Assembly: GCF_000698575.1 (NCBI RefSeq)
Contig: NZ_JFHD01000040.1
Coordinates: forward strand, 1-62,070
From: Caballeronia zhejiangensis
GTDB lineage: Bacteria > Pseudomonadota > Gammaproteobacteria > Burkholderiales > Burkholderiaceae
DNA: 62,070 nt
Direction of reading: 5' to 3'
Positions 15,182 through 23,104 of this stretch are shown here, in pieces (the first letter of the stretch is position 1; every line of letters begins with the position of its first letter). The notes under the pieces are model-generated. The model did no database searches. It saw only the letters and a program-made list of their open reading frames with translations, and was not told the origin of the DNA. The position numbers and the translations under genes are program-made.

Positions 15182-15344
15182 CGAAAAGCCGAGCCTCGAA
15201 GAACTGAAGCGCACGTTGCTCGATGCGCGCCTCGCCGCAGAGAAAGCGGCCTACGCCTACTTCTGCGAATGCCCGGTCGGACCCGAGCGCGAGCGCGCGC
15301 ACGAAATCTATCTCAACATCCTCAACGCAACTCGCGTCAGCTAA
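15171..15344 (+). CDS. Small 57-residue protein before the terminase
   Basis: A short GTG-started gene (15171) overlapping the methyltransferase stop by 11 nt, with AAGGAG 9 nt upstream. The 57-residue product is helical (LEELKRTLLDARLAAEKAAY) with a CECP motif. Small helical proteins of this type often precede terminase genes. Function unknown. Confidence 0.65.
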   Translation: MATDEKPSLEELKRTLLDARLAAEKAAYAYFCECPVGPERERAHEIYLNILNATRVS

Positions 15345-15347
15345 ATC

Positions 15348-15932
15348 ATGAGCGCCGACAAACTCAGCCCGAAGCAAGAGCTATTCATCGACGAATACAT
15401 GGTCGACTTCTGCGGCAAGGCGGCCGCCGAGCGCGCGGGCTATGCGAAAGCATCAGCCAAGGTAACGGCGAGCCGCCTGCTGGATCATCCGCTGGTCATC
15501 GCGGGATTGAATGCGCGACGCGCGCGCATGGCTGCGAAAGCCGAAGTCACGCGCGATCGCGTCATCGCGGAATACGCGAAGCTGGCGTTCTCGGATCCGC
15601 GCAAGTTCTTCAACGACGACGGCACGCTCAAGAAGGTGACGGAGCTCGACGAGGACACGGCCGCCGCGCTCGCCGCGTTCGAGGTCGTTGAGCAGCAAGT
15701 CGCGGAAGGCGGGCCCGGCGGCGAAATCGAGTTCGTGCCCGTCCACACGAAGAAAGTGAAGTGGACGGACAAGAAGGCCGCGCTCGACAGTCTGTGTCGC
15801 GTCATGGGCTGGAATCAGGACAGCGTGAAGCTGAAGGGCGACGCGGAGAACCCGCTGACCCTGTTCTTGCAGCAGGTGAGCGGCACGGCATTCGCGCCGG
15901 TCGGCACTGGCGAGCCCGAGACGGACGCATGA
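15348..15932 (+). CDS. terS: Terminase small subunit
   Basis: A 194-residue terminase small subunit (Terminase_2 type), which recognises phage DNA and regulates packaging. The N-terminal HTH domain reads LSPKQELFIDEYMVDFCGKA, then AERAGYAKASAKVTASRLL. It continues with NARRARMAAKAEVTRDRVIAEYAKLAF (oligomerisation) and ends with KAALDSLCRVMGWNQ. The large subunit is unusually far away (21102), with about 20 small genes and an HNH endonuclease gene between. Confidence 0.88.
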   Translation: MSADKLSPKQELFIDEYMVDFCGKAAAERAGYAKASAKVTASRLLDHPLVIAGLNARRARMAAKAEVTRDRVIAEYAKLAFSDPRKFFNDDGTLKKVTELDEDTAAALAAFEVVEQQVAEGGPGGEIEFVPVHTKKVKWTDKKAALDSLCRVMGWNQDSVKLKGDAENPLTLFLQQVSGTAFAPVGTGEPETDA

Positions 15933-15975
15933 CGTTGTAATTTCGGTCCACGCGGGCGCATCAGCAAACCATCAT

Positions 15976-16007
15976 GAGGGGCGGCTAAAGGCCGTTCCTC
16001 TTTTTTT
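15976..16007 (+). terminator. Rho-independent terminator after terS
   Basis: GAGGGGCGGC and GCCGTTCCTC form a stem (with GU pairs) around TAAAG, followed by seven T residues. It separates terS from the HNH gene. Confidence 0.75.
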
Positions 16008-16016
16008 GTCCGAATC

Positions 16017-16033
16017 GGTCCTAAAAGCAGACC
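16017..16033 (+). promoter_or_regulatory. 17-bp dyad GGT-N11-ACC before the HNH gene
   Basis: GGTCCTAAAAGCAGACC lies between the terS terminator and the HNH start. TTAAAG follows at a -10-like distance, but no good -35 is seen. It shares the dyad spacing with the other promoter-associated sites. Confidence 0.45.
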
Positions 16034-16057
16034 GGTCGGTCTTAAAGGAATCGAAGT

Positions 16058-16429
16058 ATGGCGCATCCGTATTTCACGCCGAGACGAAAGAAGGCGACCA
16101 AGCCGCGCCGAGATCCGTTCGCGCGATTCATCGAGAAGGTCGTGATACAGGATAACGGCTGCTGGATATGGCAGGCAACGAAGGACACCGCAGGCTATGG
16201 GCGATTCTTCCTCGAAAGCACGCGCGCGACGCTAGCGCACCGCTACAGCTATGGGCTGCGCGGAGTGCCAATGGACGATGACATGCTCGGCTGCCATACG
16301 TGCGATACGCCTTCGTGCGTGAACCCGTTCCACGTCTATCCCGGCACGCACCAAGACAACGCCGACGATCGAGAGCGTCGCGGGCGAGGCAGGGGCGCGC
16401 AAAAAAAATTGCGCATGATGGTTGCATAA
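16058..16429 (+). CDS. HNH homing-type endonuclease
   Basis: A 123-residue HNH endonuclease: basic N-terminus, CWIWQATKDTAGYGRF, then the core LAHRYSYGL, CHTCDTPSCVNPFHVYPGTH and the DNADDRERRGRG tail, which is the usual free-standing phage homing endonuclease layout. AAGGA lies 8 nt before ATG 16058. It sits between a terminator and its own dyad and promoter signals, consistent with an inserted mobile gene beside terS. Confidence 0.9.
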   Translation: MAHPYFTPRRKKATKPRRDPFARFIEKVVIQDNGCWIWQATKDTAGYGRFFLESTRATLAHRYSYGLRGVPMDDDMLGCHTCDTPSCVNPFHVYPGTHQDNADDRERRGRGRGAQKKLRMMVA

Positions 16430-16456
16430 TCGAAAGTATGGTTCTAATATAGAACC
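16422..16456 (+). promoter_or_regulatory. Sigma-70 promoter with a perfect dyad operator
   Basis: TTGCAT (16422-16427) and TAATAT (16445-16450) are 17 bp apart. The perfect palindrome GGTTCTAATATAGAACC (16440-16456) covers the -10. It drives the operon of small genes beginning at 16480, with a leader of about 23 nt and TTGGAG before the ATG. Confidence 0.7.
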
Positions 16457-16479
16457 ACCTAACCAAGTTGGAGACCACC

Positions 16480-16665
16480 ATGAAACGCAGCATCAAGGAT
16501 CTGAACGCCAGCCTGCGCAATCAAGACCTGCGCCACGTCAACACCGGCGTTCGCGCACGCATCGAAGCATGGGTCATTCGCACGGTCGCAACGGCATTCA
16601 GCACCGAAGGCATTGCCCTGTTCGTCGCGGGCGTCGTGTTCGGCCTCGGCATAATCAAGCACTGA
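16480..16665 (+). CDS. Small C-terminally anchored membrane protein
   Basis: A 61-residue protein with a charged N-terminal half (MKRSIKDLNASLRNQDLRHV) and one C-terminal membrane helix (IALFVAGVVFGLGIIK). TTGGAG precedes ATG 16480. First gene of a unit with its own promoter. Function unknown. Confidence 0.65.
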   Translation: MKRSIKDLNASLRNQDLRHVNTGVRARIEAWVIRTVATAFSTEGIALFVAGVVFGLGIIKH

Positions 16666-16691
16666 AACTGAAACCGGTCGGGAGCAAGGAA

Positions 16692-16934
16692 ATGGCTAAG
16701 AAAATCAACATCATCAACGCATCCGTGAAGGCGCAAACCCTGTTCGCGCAGAAGGTGTATCACGGCCGCCGCATCGTCGATCTGCATGTGGCCGAAGGCA
16801 AGGCGCTCGACGTCGCGATTCGGTTGTTCTCTGAAGAATTGGAGGCGGACAACTTCGACGAGGCTTCCGTGGAACTGATCGCTCGTACCATTCGCGCGCA
16901 GATCGATCTGGCGAATCGGAGTGGCGCACGATGA
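16692..16934 (+). CDS. Small protein (unknown)
   Basis: An 80-residue protein with an AAGGAA ribosome binding site before ATG 16692. Basic start, then helices (VAEGKALDVAIRLFSEEL). No family recognised. Confidence 0.6.
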   Translation: MAKKINIINASVKAQTLFAQKVYHGRRIVDLHVAEGKALDVAIRLFSEELEADNFDEASVELIARTIRAQIDLANRSGAR

Positions 16935-17230
16935 AACTCGCTTTCGTTAAAACGACCAAGTTCGGCGGCTGGATCGCTGTGCAGAACGCAAACGGAGTGT
17001 GCGACGACGGTTTCGCGCGCGTCTACACCAACAAGCCGCAGACGCGCGAGGCGGACCCGACGCTGGAGAAGTTGGCCGCGCTGATGATCTCCGCGCCCGA
17101 GTTGGCCGACGCGCTCGCCGCGCTGACGAAAGCCGTCGAGCTTGACTGCCAAGCCAGCAGCGCCAGCGCCGAGCAGTTCGCGCCGTTGATCGAAGCCGCG
17201 CACGCCGCGCTCGCAAAGGCAGGAGCCTGA
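16931..17230 (+). CDS. Small protein (unknown)
   Basis: A 99-residue protein, ATG overlapping the previous TGA. The N-terminal beta-rich part (KTTKFGGWIAVQNANGVC) and an Ala-rich helical C-terminus (DPTLEKLAALMISAPELADA) resemble small phage proteins of unknown role. Confidence 0.6.
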   Translation: MKLAFVKTTKFGGWIAVQNANGVCDDGFARVYTNKPQTREADPTLEKLAALMISAPELADALAALTKAVELDCQASSASAEQFAPLIEAAHAALAKAGA

Positions 17231-17233
17231 ACC

Positions 17234-18070
17234 ATGAGCAAGAACCTACTCCACAAGTCGAAGCTCGACGCCTTCAAGGCATGGCTCGACGAGAAGGGCA
17301 TCGAACATCGGCCGGCGCGCGGCGAGTATCAGGTGCTTCAGATCAAGACCAAGAACGGCCAGTGGCAATGCGTGTTCGACCGCCTCGACGCGCCGGAGCA
17401 CTACACCGTTGCATGGCCGCTTGAGCCGATCGTGCATCGCTTCATCCGCGACCGCCGCACCGCAACGCGCGCGAGCATCGCCGACACAGCGGGGGCGAAG
17501 CCGTGCGATATGGGCGTAGGTTGCGATGAGTCGGGGGTCTGTTTCGCCGAAGCCAATGGTGAGCCAGATCGCTGCTCGAAATTCGGTGTTAGCGAAACAC
17601 AGAGGGTAGCAGCAGATTTATTCAATGCTCGTGAAGTCATCGCTGCGATGATTCTTGAGCATGAAGACGGCGGCTTGACTGACAGCGTAATTCAACGTGC
17701 GCGCGACATTGTCTACTCGCCGATCTCGATCGCCGCCGCTCCCGCGCCTTCGGTAGCCGATGCGAAGCCCTTGCCCTTCGACGGGCTGACCGAGGAATTC
17801 ACCGAAGAGGTGGCTCGACTCGCTAACGATGGGCCGGGTATCCGGGAAGCCATTCAAGGCGCGCTCGCAAGTTGCAACGCCGTCGTAACGCCAGCCGACT
17901 CTGATTCGGTAGCCGATGCGGCGGGGGCGAGTGATAAGCCGCTGACGGACGCGCAGATCGAGGCCGGATGGCGTCAGACGTTCAGCACTGACAACCCGTA
18001 TTGCCCCTGCAATCTCAAGAGCTTCACGAAGGCCGTGCGATGGGCCGAGCGCGCAAAGGAGCAGAAATGA
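17234..18070 (+). CDS. Phage protein with a Cys-cluster middle and repeated ADAxG/ADAK linkers
   Basis: A 278-residue protein. The N-terminal block (KLDAFKAWLDEKGIEHRPAR) looks like a small folded domain. CDMGVGCDESGVCFAEANGE follows, a Cys-rich motif frequent in phage hypothetical proteins, and a C-terminal helical block starts at PLTDAQIEAGWRQTF. A short direct repeat (GTAGCCGATGCG) occurs at about 17751 and 17911 in the linkers. It may be a mosaic of modules; function unknown. Confidence 0.6.
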   Translation: MSKNLLHKSKLDAFKAWLDEKGIEHRPARGEYQVLQIKTKNGQWQCVFDRLDAPEHYTVAWPLEPIVHRFIRDRRTATRASIADTAGAKPCDMGVGCDESGVCFAEANGEPDRCSKFGVSETQRVAADLFNAREVIAAMILEHEDGGLTDSVIQRARDIVYSPISIAAAPAPSVADAKPLPFDGLTEEFTEEVARLANDGPGIREAIQGALASCNAVVTPADSDSVADAAGASDKPLTDAQIEAGWRQTFSTDNPYCPCNLKSFTKAVRWAERAKEQK

Positions 18071-18507
18071 CCAAAGACGACTTCTTCGAATTGATTCAAG
18101 AGCACAAAGACTGCGGCGGTTATGTGCATCAAGACACGCTTGCCGAACGCCTCGCAGAATTGTTCGCAGCAGGCGCGAGTGAGGGGCAGGCGGACTTCGA
18201 CGAATGGTTTGATCGTGAGTATCCGCTGGATGACCTCGGACGGCGATCGAAGTATCAGAGCACCAACGTGCTCGGCCTGATGCAGGCAGCGTGGAACGCA
18301 CGAGACGCCGAGATCGCCGCGCTGCGCGAGCGGATCGCGGGGATGGAGAAGGATGCGGAGCGGTATCGGTGGCTGCGCGGAGAAGGGTTTGACCGCCCCG
18401 CGCATATGTGGGTTACGACGCTTCCGGCTGGCAAGCCTATCGTGCACTCCGATCTGGACGAGGCCGTCGACGCCGCTATTGCCAAGGAGAAGGAGAAGCA
18501 ATCGTGA
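18067..18507 (+). CDS. Phage protein of the 'DAERYRWLR' type (unknown)
   Basis: A 146-residue protein; ATG 18067 overlaps the previous stop. It contains a coiled coil (ARDAEIAALRERIAGMEK) followed by DAERYRWLRGEGF and a C-terminal SDLDEAVDAAIAKE, a pattern frequent in Burkholderia phage small genes. Function unknown. Confidence 0.7.
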   Translation: MTKDDFFELIQEHKDCGGYVHQDTLAERLAELFAAGASEGQADFDEWFDREYPLDDLGRRSKYQSTNVLGLMQAAWNARDAEIAALRERIAGMEKDAERYRWLRGEGFDRPAHMWVTTLPAGKPIVHSDLDEAVDAAIAKEKEKQS

Positions 18508-18683
18508 CCGTCACTCTCGCCGACATCATTCGCGCACTCAATGCGCTGGAACTCGCACGCGCAGCACTCACGCATGGAGCATCGCCCGAGGCGCGCGGTG
18601 ACGCACGCGGCGCATGCACTGCCGCAGTCATTGGCCTGAAGTCCGCGATCGACGCCGAACGCGTCAATGTCACAACCGCATAA
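18504..18683 (+). CDS. Small helical protein (unknown)
   Basis: A 59-residue protein from GTG 18504, which overlaps the previous TGA as GTGA. Helical and Ala-rich. No domain recognised. Confidence 0.55.
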   Translation: MTVTLADIIRALNALELARAALTHGASPEARGDARGACTAAVIGLKSAIDAERVNVTTA

Positions 18684-18697
18684 CCAAGGAGCACGCC

Positions 18698-18958
18698 ATG
18701 CCCACGAACAACGATGAAACCATCCCGCACCCGCCCGCTTCGCTCGAAGAGAAGCAGAGCGCCATCGCGCAGTGGAATGCACTTGCAGACGAGCAGGACC
18801 GCGCCGCTGCGCTCGGCATCACGCACGCCTCCGTCGCCAAGTACAACGCGAGCCTGTATCGCCGCACCGCACGCTCTATCCAGCATGAGATCGACACCGG
18901 AACCGCCGTGTGTGTCTGCTGCTTCAAGCCGATCGGCCGAGGAAGCCTCGCCCACTAG
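18698..18958 (+). CDS. Small protein with a CVCCF motif
   Basis: An 86-residue protein with AAGGAG before ATG 18698. Helical middle (EKQSAIAQWNALADEQDRAAA) and a C-terminal CVCCFKPIGRGS that could bind metal. A terminator follows at 19007. Function unknown. Confidence 0.65.
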   Translation: MPTNNDETIPHPPASLEEKQSAIAQWNALADEQDRAAALGITHASVAKYNASLYRRTARSIQHEIDTGTAVCVCCFKPIGRGSLAH

Positions 18959-19006
18959 GCGCATGACAGCGGCATAGCAATCCGCTAACTCCTTATAACC
19001 AAGTCC

Positions 19007-19029
19007 GCCCGCCCATCGCGGGCATTTTT
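19007..19029 (+). terminator. Rho-independent terminator
   Basis: GCCCGC and GCGGGC form a 6-bp stem around CCATC, followed by ATTTTT, in the gap between small genes at 18958 and 19041. It may attenuate rather than fully stop transcription, because no new promoter is obvious after it. Confidence 0.65.
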
Positions 19030-19040
19030 CGGAGAAATCG

Positions 19041-19190
19041 ATGAACGTACGTGGCCTCGCAGGCATCGTTCACCATCACACGCTCGACGAACTCGAACGC
19101 GTCAACGTGCTCGGCGCAGTCATCGGCGCTGTCGGCGGTGCGCTGTTCGTCGTCGGCTTCCTTGCAACTCTCGCGGCGTATCTCGGATGA
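19041..19190 (+). CDS. 49-residue membrane peptide
   Basis: A 49-residue peptide with GGAG before ATG 19041 and one membrane helix (GAVGGALFVVGFLATLAAYL). Its TGA overlaps the ATG of the following HTH gene. Function unknown. Confidence 0.6.
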   Translation: MNVRGLAGIVHHHTLDELERVNVLGAVIGAVGGALFVVGFLATLAAYLG

Positions 19191-19396
19191 CAGCAGATCA
19201 ACTCAAGGCGTGGCGCGAGAAGCATCGGCTGACGCAGGTTCAGGCGGCGGATGCGCTCGGCGTGGCGCTTATCACGATCAAGAATTGGGAGGCGGGTCGC
19301 AATGCTGTGAGCGGTCCTGCTGCGTATTTGTGCGCTGTCGCCGACAAGATCGGCGTTCCGGCGCTTGGCGACATCACACAGGGAGAGACGGCGTGA
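19187..19396 (+). CDS. XRE-family helix-turn-helix regulator
   Basis: A 69-residue protein that is almost entirely one HTH_3 domain: MTADQLKAWREKHRLTQVQAADALGVALITIKNWEAGRN. Likely a transcription regulator of the surrounding small-gene block or of late genes. Start overlaps the membrane-peptide stop. Confidence 0.85.
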   Translation: MTADQLKAWREKHRLTQVQAADALGVALITIKNWEAGRNAVSGPAAYLCAVADKIGVPALGDITQGETA

Positions 19397-19995
19397 GCTA
19401 CTCGGCATCAATTGCTTGTCCGGAGTGCAGTGGCGCGGGCGTCTATGCAAAGGCTGCTGTCCTGCCGGAGCCGCCCGACGTCACCTGCGCACGATGCAAC
19501 GGCCGCGGAACCGTTCTCGACACCGTTGGCCAGCCCCGCATGCGCGTCAGTGATCCGGAGGATTTGGCCGTCATCCGCAGCCTGAGCCGCACGCTCGCGG
19601 CCGTGTGGGTCGAACTGACAGACGAGAAGTCGATTCCTTTCGGTCCCGGCGCAAGAGCGGCAATCGACAAGCGCCTGATCGACGCCGTGCGAACGCTCAA
19701 GCTCGAAGTGGAGTTACACCGCGCGGCGCAGGCCGCCATCGAGGACGACGCGCGCACGACCGAAGGTGAGTCTTTGCGGGAAACCGTGACAGCGCCCGCG
19801 TCTGTGTGGCACTACGAGAAGCCCAAGCACGGCGGCGGACCCAAGACGCTGCTGCTGACCATCGGCGGCATCGCGATCATTGGGAACTGGCGCGGCGAGC
19901 TCGGCGAAGCATTCGTTGCATGGGCTGCGCTTCCGAAGCGCGATAAGGCCGTTGAGCGCGCTGTGCTCGCGGCAAGCAAGGAGAAGAAGGCATGA
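19393..19995 (+). CDS. DnaJ-type zinc-finger protein (unknown)
   Basis: A 200-residue protein from GTG 19393. It begins with two CxxC(x)GxG-like units (CPECSGAGVY and CARCNGRG), like the DnaJ cysteine-rich region. Then comes a helical block (EDLAVIRSLSRTLAAVWVEL) and a basic C-terminus. No known function; it may bind nucleic acid or act in assembly. Confidence 0.6.
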   Translation: MSYSASIACPECSGAGVYAKAAVLPEPPDVTCARCNGRGTVLDTVGQPRMRVSDPEDLAVIRSLSRTLAAVWVELTDEKSIPFGPGARAAIDKRLIDAVRTLKLEVELHRAAQAAIEDDARTTEGESLRETVTAPASVWHYEKPKHGGGPKTLLLTIGGIAIIGNWRGELGEAFVAWAALPKRDKAVERAVLAASKEKKA

Positions 19996-20297
19996 CCGGC
20001 GCAACACTTCGTATCACGCTGGACTTCGACAACTACAGCCAGAAGAGCGCAGCGTACGCGGTCAGGCTGTCTGATGCCGTTGTCAGCAAAATGAGGCCGG
20101 TCGACGTGTGCAGCGAGCCGGTCGCGGCGTATCTGTCCGGCGGCAACGCCGTGTCCGAAGCGCGCTATGTGCATGAAATCAAGGTGGACCGCGAACTCCT
20201 TGCGAAGATGATCGCCGAGCAGGTGACGTCCAAGCTGATGGAATACATGGAGTCGCGCGACCGCGAGAACGGATATCCGAAGGCGAGGCAGGCATGA
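19992..20297 (+). CDS. Small protein (unknown)
   Basis: A 101-residue protein, ATG overlapping the previous TGA. The C-terminal VDRELLAKMIAEQVTSKLMEY is helical. No family recognised. Confidence 0.6.
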   Translation: MTGATLRITLDFDNYSQKSAAYAVRLSDAVVSKMRPVDVCSEPVAAYLSGGNAVSEARYVHEIKVDRELLAKMIAEQVTSKLMEYMESRDRENGYPKARQA

Positions 20298-20734
20298 CCG
20301 AGCGCGAACAGTTTGAGAAGTGGGCGGGGGAACGGAAGTTCAACCTCGCGCGCTATGGCGAAGGCGAGTATGCGTTCCTCTCTACGTCGGAGGCATGGGA
20401 CGCATGGCAGGCGTCGCGCGTCGCGCTCAATGCCGCAAAGCCAAAGCTCTGCACGATCTGCAACGGCTACGGCCGCTATCAGGACGGCCACAGCGGGCGC
20501 GAGTCGGACGGATACGCGCCGAACATCGTCGAGTGCGAATGTGCCGACGAAGAACGGTTGCAAGATCCGCTCGCTGTGCTCGGCGACATCGCCAAGCTAA
20601 AGCGCTACAACCCGAACCATCTGAAGCGCAAAGTGCCGTATCCGGTGCGGCACATGACCATCAACATGCCCGTCGAATTGTTCGCCCGCATCGACGCGGC
20701 CATTGCTCAAGCGGAGCCGTCATCATGTTCTTGA
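20294..20734 (+). CDS. Phage protein with an EAWDAWQAS motif and Cys cluster
   Basis: A 146-residue protein. The N-terminal module (REQFEKWAGERKFNLARY, then STSEAWDAWQASR) is a recurrent building block of phage small genes. A CTICNGYGRYQDG...CECAD cluster follows, and a C-terminal MTINMPVELFARIDAAIAQA looks like a ribbon-helix-helix-type strand and helices. Function unknown. Confidence 0.65.
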   Translation: MTEREQFEKWAGERKFNLARYGEGEYAFLSTSEAWDAWQASRVALNAAKPKLCTICNGYGRYQDGHSGRESDGYAPNIVECECADEERLQDPLAVLGDIAKLKRYNPNHLKRKVPYPVRHMTINMPVELFARIDAAIAQAEPSSCS

Positions 20735-20829
20735 ACATCAGGCTGTGGATATTCTTAAACGTCATGGCGCGCGCATACGCCACGCCACTCCCCGAGCCGA
20801 AGCCCGACAAGCCAAAGGAAAAGGATTGA
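20725..20829 (+). CDS. 34-residue hydrophobic/Pro-rich peptide
   Basis: A 34-codon ORF at the end of the previous gene: hydrophobic start (MFLNIRLWIFLNVMARA) and a Pro/Lys tail. Its TGA overlaps the TTG start of the next gene. Support is mainly from gene packing, so it is tentative. Confidence 0.4.
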   Translation: MFLNIRLWIFLNVMARAYATPLPEPKPDKPKEKD

Positions 20830-21038
20830 TTCACGAAAAGTTCGACGTCGAACGCGCAATCGAGTCCATCAAGCGCGCCTCGCACGCCAAACGCATGACC
20901 GCGCAGCTACAGCGCGACCTGTACGGCGACATCGCCCAGGTGATCGCGAATGCAACGGAAGGGCAAGTAAAGCTGCAACTGCCCGGCAACATCATCATCG
21001 TGCGCGAGCCCGCCGCGCAACTCAGGAAAGCCGGATAG
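20826..21038 (+). CDS. Small protein before terL (TTG start)
   Basis: A 70-residue protein from TTG 20826, with AAAGGAAAAGGA directly before. Helical N-terminus (FDVERAIESIKRASHAKRM) and a strand-rich end (VKLQLPGNIIIVREP). Function unknown. Confidence 0.55.
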   Translation: MIHEKFDVERAIESIKRASHAKRMTAQLQRDLYGDIAQVIANATEGQVKLQLPGNIIIVREPAAQLRKAG

Positions 21039-21045
21039 CATTTCG

Positions 21046-21091
21046 TGCGGTTTGGTGCGGCACAGTATCATTGCGACAACGCCAAACCGCA
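21046..21091. promoter_or_regulatory. Hairpin and GGTGC palindrome variant before terL
   Basis: TGCGGTTTGG (21046-21055) and CCAAACCGCA (21082-21091) are a perfect 10-bp inverted repeat that ends 10 nt before the terL ATG. GGTGCGGCACA, 10 of 11 bases of the recurrent palindrome, begins at 21054 at the end of the left arm. In the mRNA this would place a strong stem at the ribosome entry, so it may repress terL translation or act as an attenuator. Confidence 0.55.
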
Positions 21092-21101
21092 TGACATCCG
21101 A

Positions 21102-22667
21102 ATGAACGCAGTCGCCGACAACGCCTCCCTTGAGGATCTGCGCACGAAGCTCGCAGATCCCATGTGGAGGCTTTGTTCTGGCAAGCTCTACAAGATCATC
21201 ACGAAGGGCAGCGACGATCCGAACGATCCGGGCCTTGTCGTCCCTTTCAAGCCGAACAGGGCGCAGCAGCGCCTTATCAAACGGCTATGGCACCGCAATC
21301 TGATCCTCAAGGCCCGCCAGTTGGGCTTTACGACGCTCATCGCGATCATGTGGCTGGATCACGCGCTGTTCAACCCGAACAGCCGGTGCGGCATCATCGC
21401 GCAGGACCGCGAGACGGCGGAATCCCTGTTCCGCGACAAGGTGAAGTTCGCCTACGACAACCTGCCCGATGTGCTGCGCGAGGCGATGCCGCTCACAAGC
21501 TGCAACAAAAGCGAGATCGTGTTCGCGCACAACAACTCGTCGATGCGCGTCGCGACGTCCGTGCGCGGCGGCACCATTCACCGCCTGCACGTTTCTGAGT
21601 TCGGCAAGATCGCCGCGAAATACCCTGACAAGGCGAAGGAAGTCATGACAGGTTCTATTCCCGCCGTCCCGATCAACGGCATTCTGGTCATTGAGAGCAC
21701 GGCAGAAGGGCGCGAAGGCGAGTTCTTCGACCTGTGCCAAGTCGCCGAGAAGCAGCAGCAGGCGAAGAAAGTCCTGAGCAAGCGCGACTATCGCTTCCAC
21801 TTCTTTCCGTGGTGGGGCCAGGACGAGTATGTGATGGATCCGGCCGGCGTGCCGATGACGCCGCGCGACATCGAGTACTTCGAGAAGATTGAGTCGCAGA
21901 TCGGCCGCACGCTCACGCCCGAGCAGCGCGCTTGGTATGTCGGCACGCGCAACGCCGACTTCCCGAACAACGAAGAACGGATGTGGCAGGAATACCCGTC
22001 CACGCCGACCGAAGCGTTCCAGAAGTCGACGGAAGGCTGCTACTTCACCAAGCAATTCGTCGCGGCCCGCAAAGCCGGGCGCATCACGAAGGTTCCGCAC
22101 GTTCAAGGCGTGCCGGTCGACACCTTTTGGGACATCGGCAAGAGCGATGGCACGGCGATATGGCTTATGCAACGCATCGGCCTGCAGCATCGATTCATCG
22201 GCTTCATCGAAGGGTGGGACGAGACGTACTCCTACTTCGTGCGCGAGCTCGACAAGCTCGGCTACGTCTATGGCACCGACTATCTTCCGCACGACGCCGG
22301 CCATGAGCGCATGGCAGAGGACGAAGACAGCGCCATGACGCCGGCGCAATCGCTCGAAAGGCTCGGCCGCAAGCGCGTCGAAGTGCTGCAGCGCATTCCG
22401 GAGAAGCAATTCAGCATTCAGGCTGCGCGAGACATTTTCAACACCTGCTGGTTCGACGAAGAGGCGTGCGGGCTCGGCCTCGCGCACCTTGAGAGCTATC
22501 GCAAGGAGTGGAATACCCGACTGGCAACGTGGTCGGACACGCCGCGACACGACATCCATTCGGAAGCGGCCGACGCATTCCAGCAGTTCGCAATCAAATA
22601 CGAATACAGCCCGCCGGGTCAATCTGGCGGATGGAAACGCAAGAAAGGCAACTGGAGAACAGCATGA
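21102..22667 (+). CDS. terL: Terminase large subunit
   Basis: A 521-residue packaging ATPase and nuclease. A Walker-A-like KARQLGFTTL at about residue 75 matches the deviant P-loop of this group. ILVIESTAEGREG carries the Walker B/catalytic acidic region. The nuclease half includes FWDIGKSDGTAIWLMQRIG and YLPHDAGHERMAEDEDS, with Asp residues at the expected places. The ATG at 21102 lacks a strong Shine-Dalgarno and lies just after a hairpin; a GTG at 21045 is the alternative but would lie in that hairpin. Confidence 0.93.
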   Translation: MNAVADNASLEDLRTKLADPMWRLCSGKLYKIITKGSDDPNDPGLVVPFKPNRAQQRLIKRLWHRNLILKARQLGFTTLIAIMWLDHALFNPNSRCGIIAQDRETAESLFRDKVKFAYDNLPDVLREAMPLTSCNKSEIVFAHNNSSMRVATSVRGGTIHRLHVSEFGKIAAKYPDKAKEVMTGSIPAVPINGILVIESTAEGREGEFFDLCQVAEKQQQAKKVLSKRDYRFHFFPWWGQDEYVMDPAGVPMTPRDIEYFEKIESQIGRTLTPEQRAWYVGTRNADFPNNEERMWQEYPSTPTEAFQKSTEGCYFTKQFVAARKAGRITKVPHVQGVPVDTFWDIGKSDGTAIWLMQRIGLQHRFIGFIEGWDETYSYFVRELDKLGYVYGTDYLPHDAGHERMAEDEDSAMTPAQSLERLGRKRVEVLQRIPEKQFSIQAARDIFNTCWFDEEACGLGLAHLESYRKEWNTRLATWSDTPRHDIHSEAADAFQQFAIKYEYSPPGQSGGWKRKKGNWRTA

Positions 22668-23089
22668 GCGAAAACCGACCATTCCTTGACCTGACCCGCA
22701 ATCGCTTCGTCAAGCACAGCGGCGAATTCACCCTGTACGGAACGTGGTGCAACTCGACGGACGGCGACACCGAGCCGTGCTTGGTCATCCTGCCGCGATT
22801 CCGGCGCATTGGTGCGAAACCGTGCTGTATCGCACTATCGAGCGCTTTCAAATACAATGACGCGCGTTATCTGGTCCGAATTTCGGACCATTTCTTGCGC
22901 GAAATGGGAATGGAGCCGGGGCTGACCGCGACGCACAAGCTCGCGAACCTCATCCATGACCACCTGCAAGACCTGATCGAAATGCCGCCGGAGCCGACTG
23001 AAGCCGTCGTTGTGGGCGAGGCGCACGTCGACACTGGCGAAGGGCGCCGCAAGATCGAGTTCATCGACCATCAGCAGGCCCGTCTGTAA
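22664..23089 (+). CDS. Structural-cluster protein of unknown function
   Basis: A 141-residue protein between TerL and portal. Its start overlaps the terL stop. Middle segment AKPCCIALSSAFKYNDARYLVRISDHFLREM, then a helical DHLQDLIEMPPEP. A perfect palindrome GGTCCGAATTTCGGACC lies inside the gene at 22873-22889, of the same GGT-N11-ACC type as the promoter dyads. Function unknown; a packaging or portal accessory is possible by position. Confidence 0.65.
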   Translation: MSENRPFLDLTRNRFVKHSGEFTLYGTWCNSTDGDTEPCLVILPRFRRIGAKPCCIALSSAFKYNDARYLVRISDHFLREMGMEPGLTATHKLANLIHDHLQDLIEMPPEPTEAVVVGEAHVDTGEGRRKIEFIDHQQARL

Positions 23090-23104
23090 GCCCAAGGAGC
23101 TAGG

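Noticed and set aside
17751..17922. Repeated GTAGCCGATGCG as a recombination site
   Set aside because: Only two short copies, both in linkers of one protein; consistent with repeated Ala/Asp codons.
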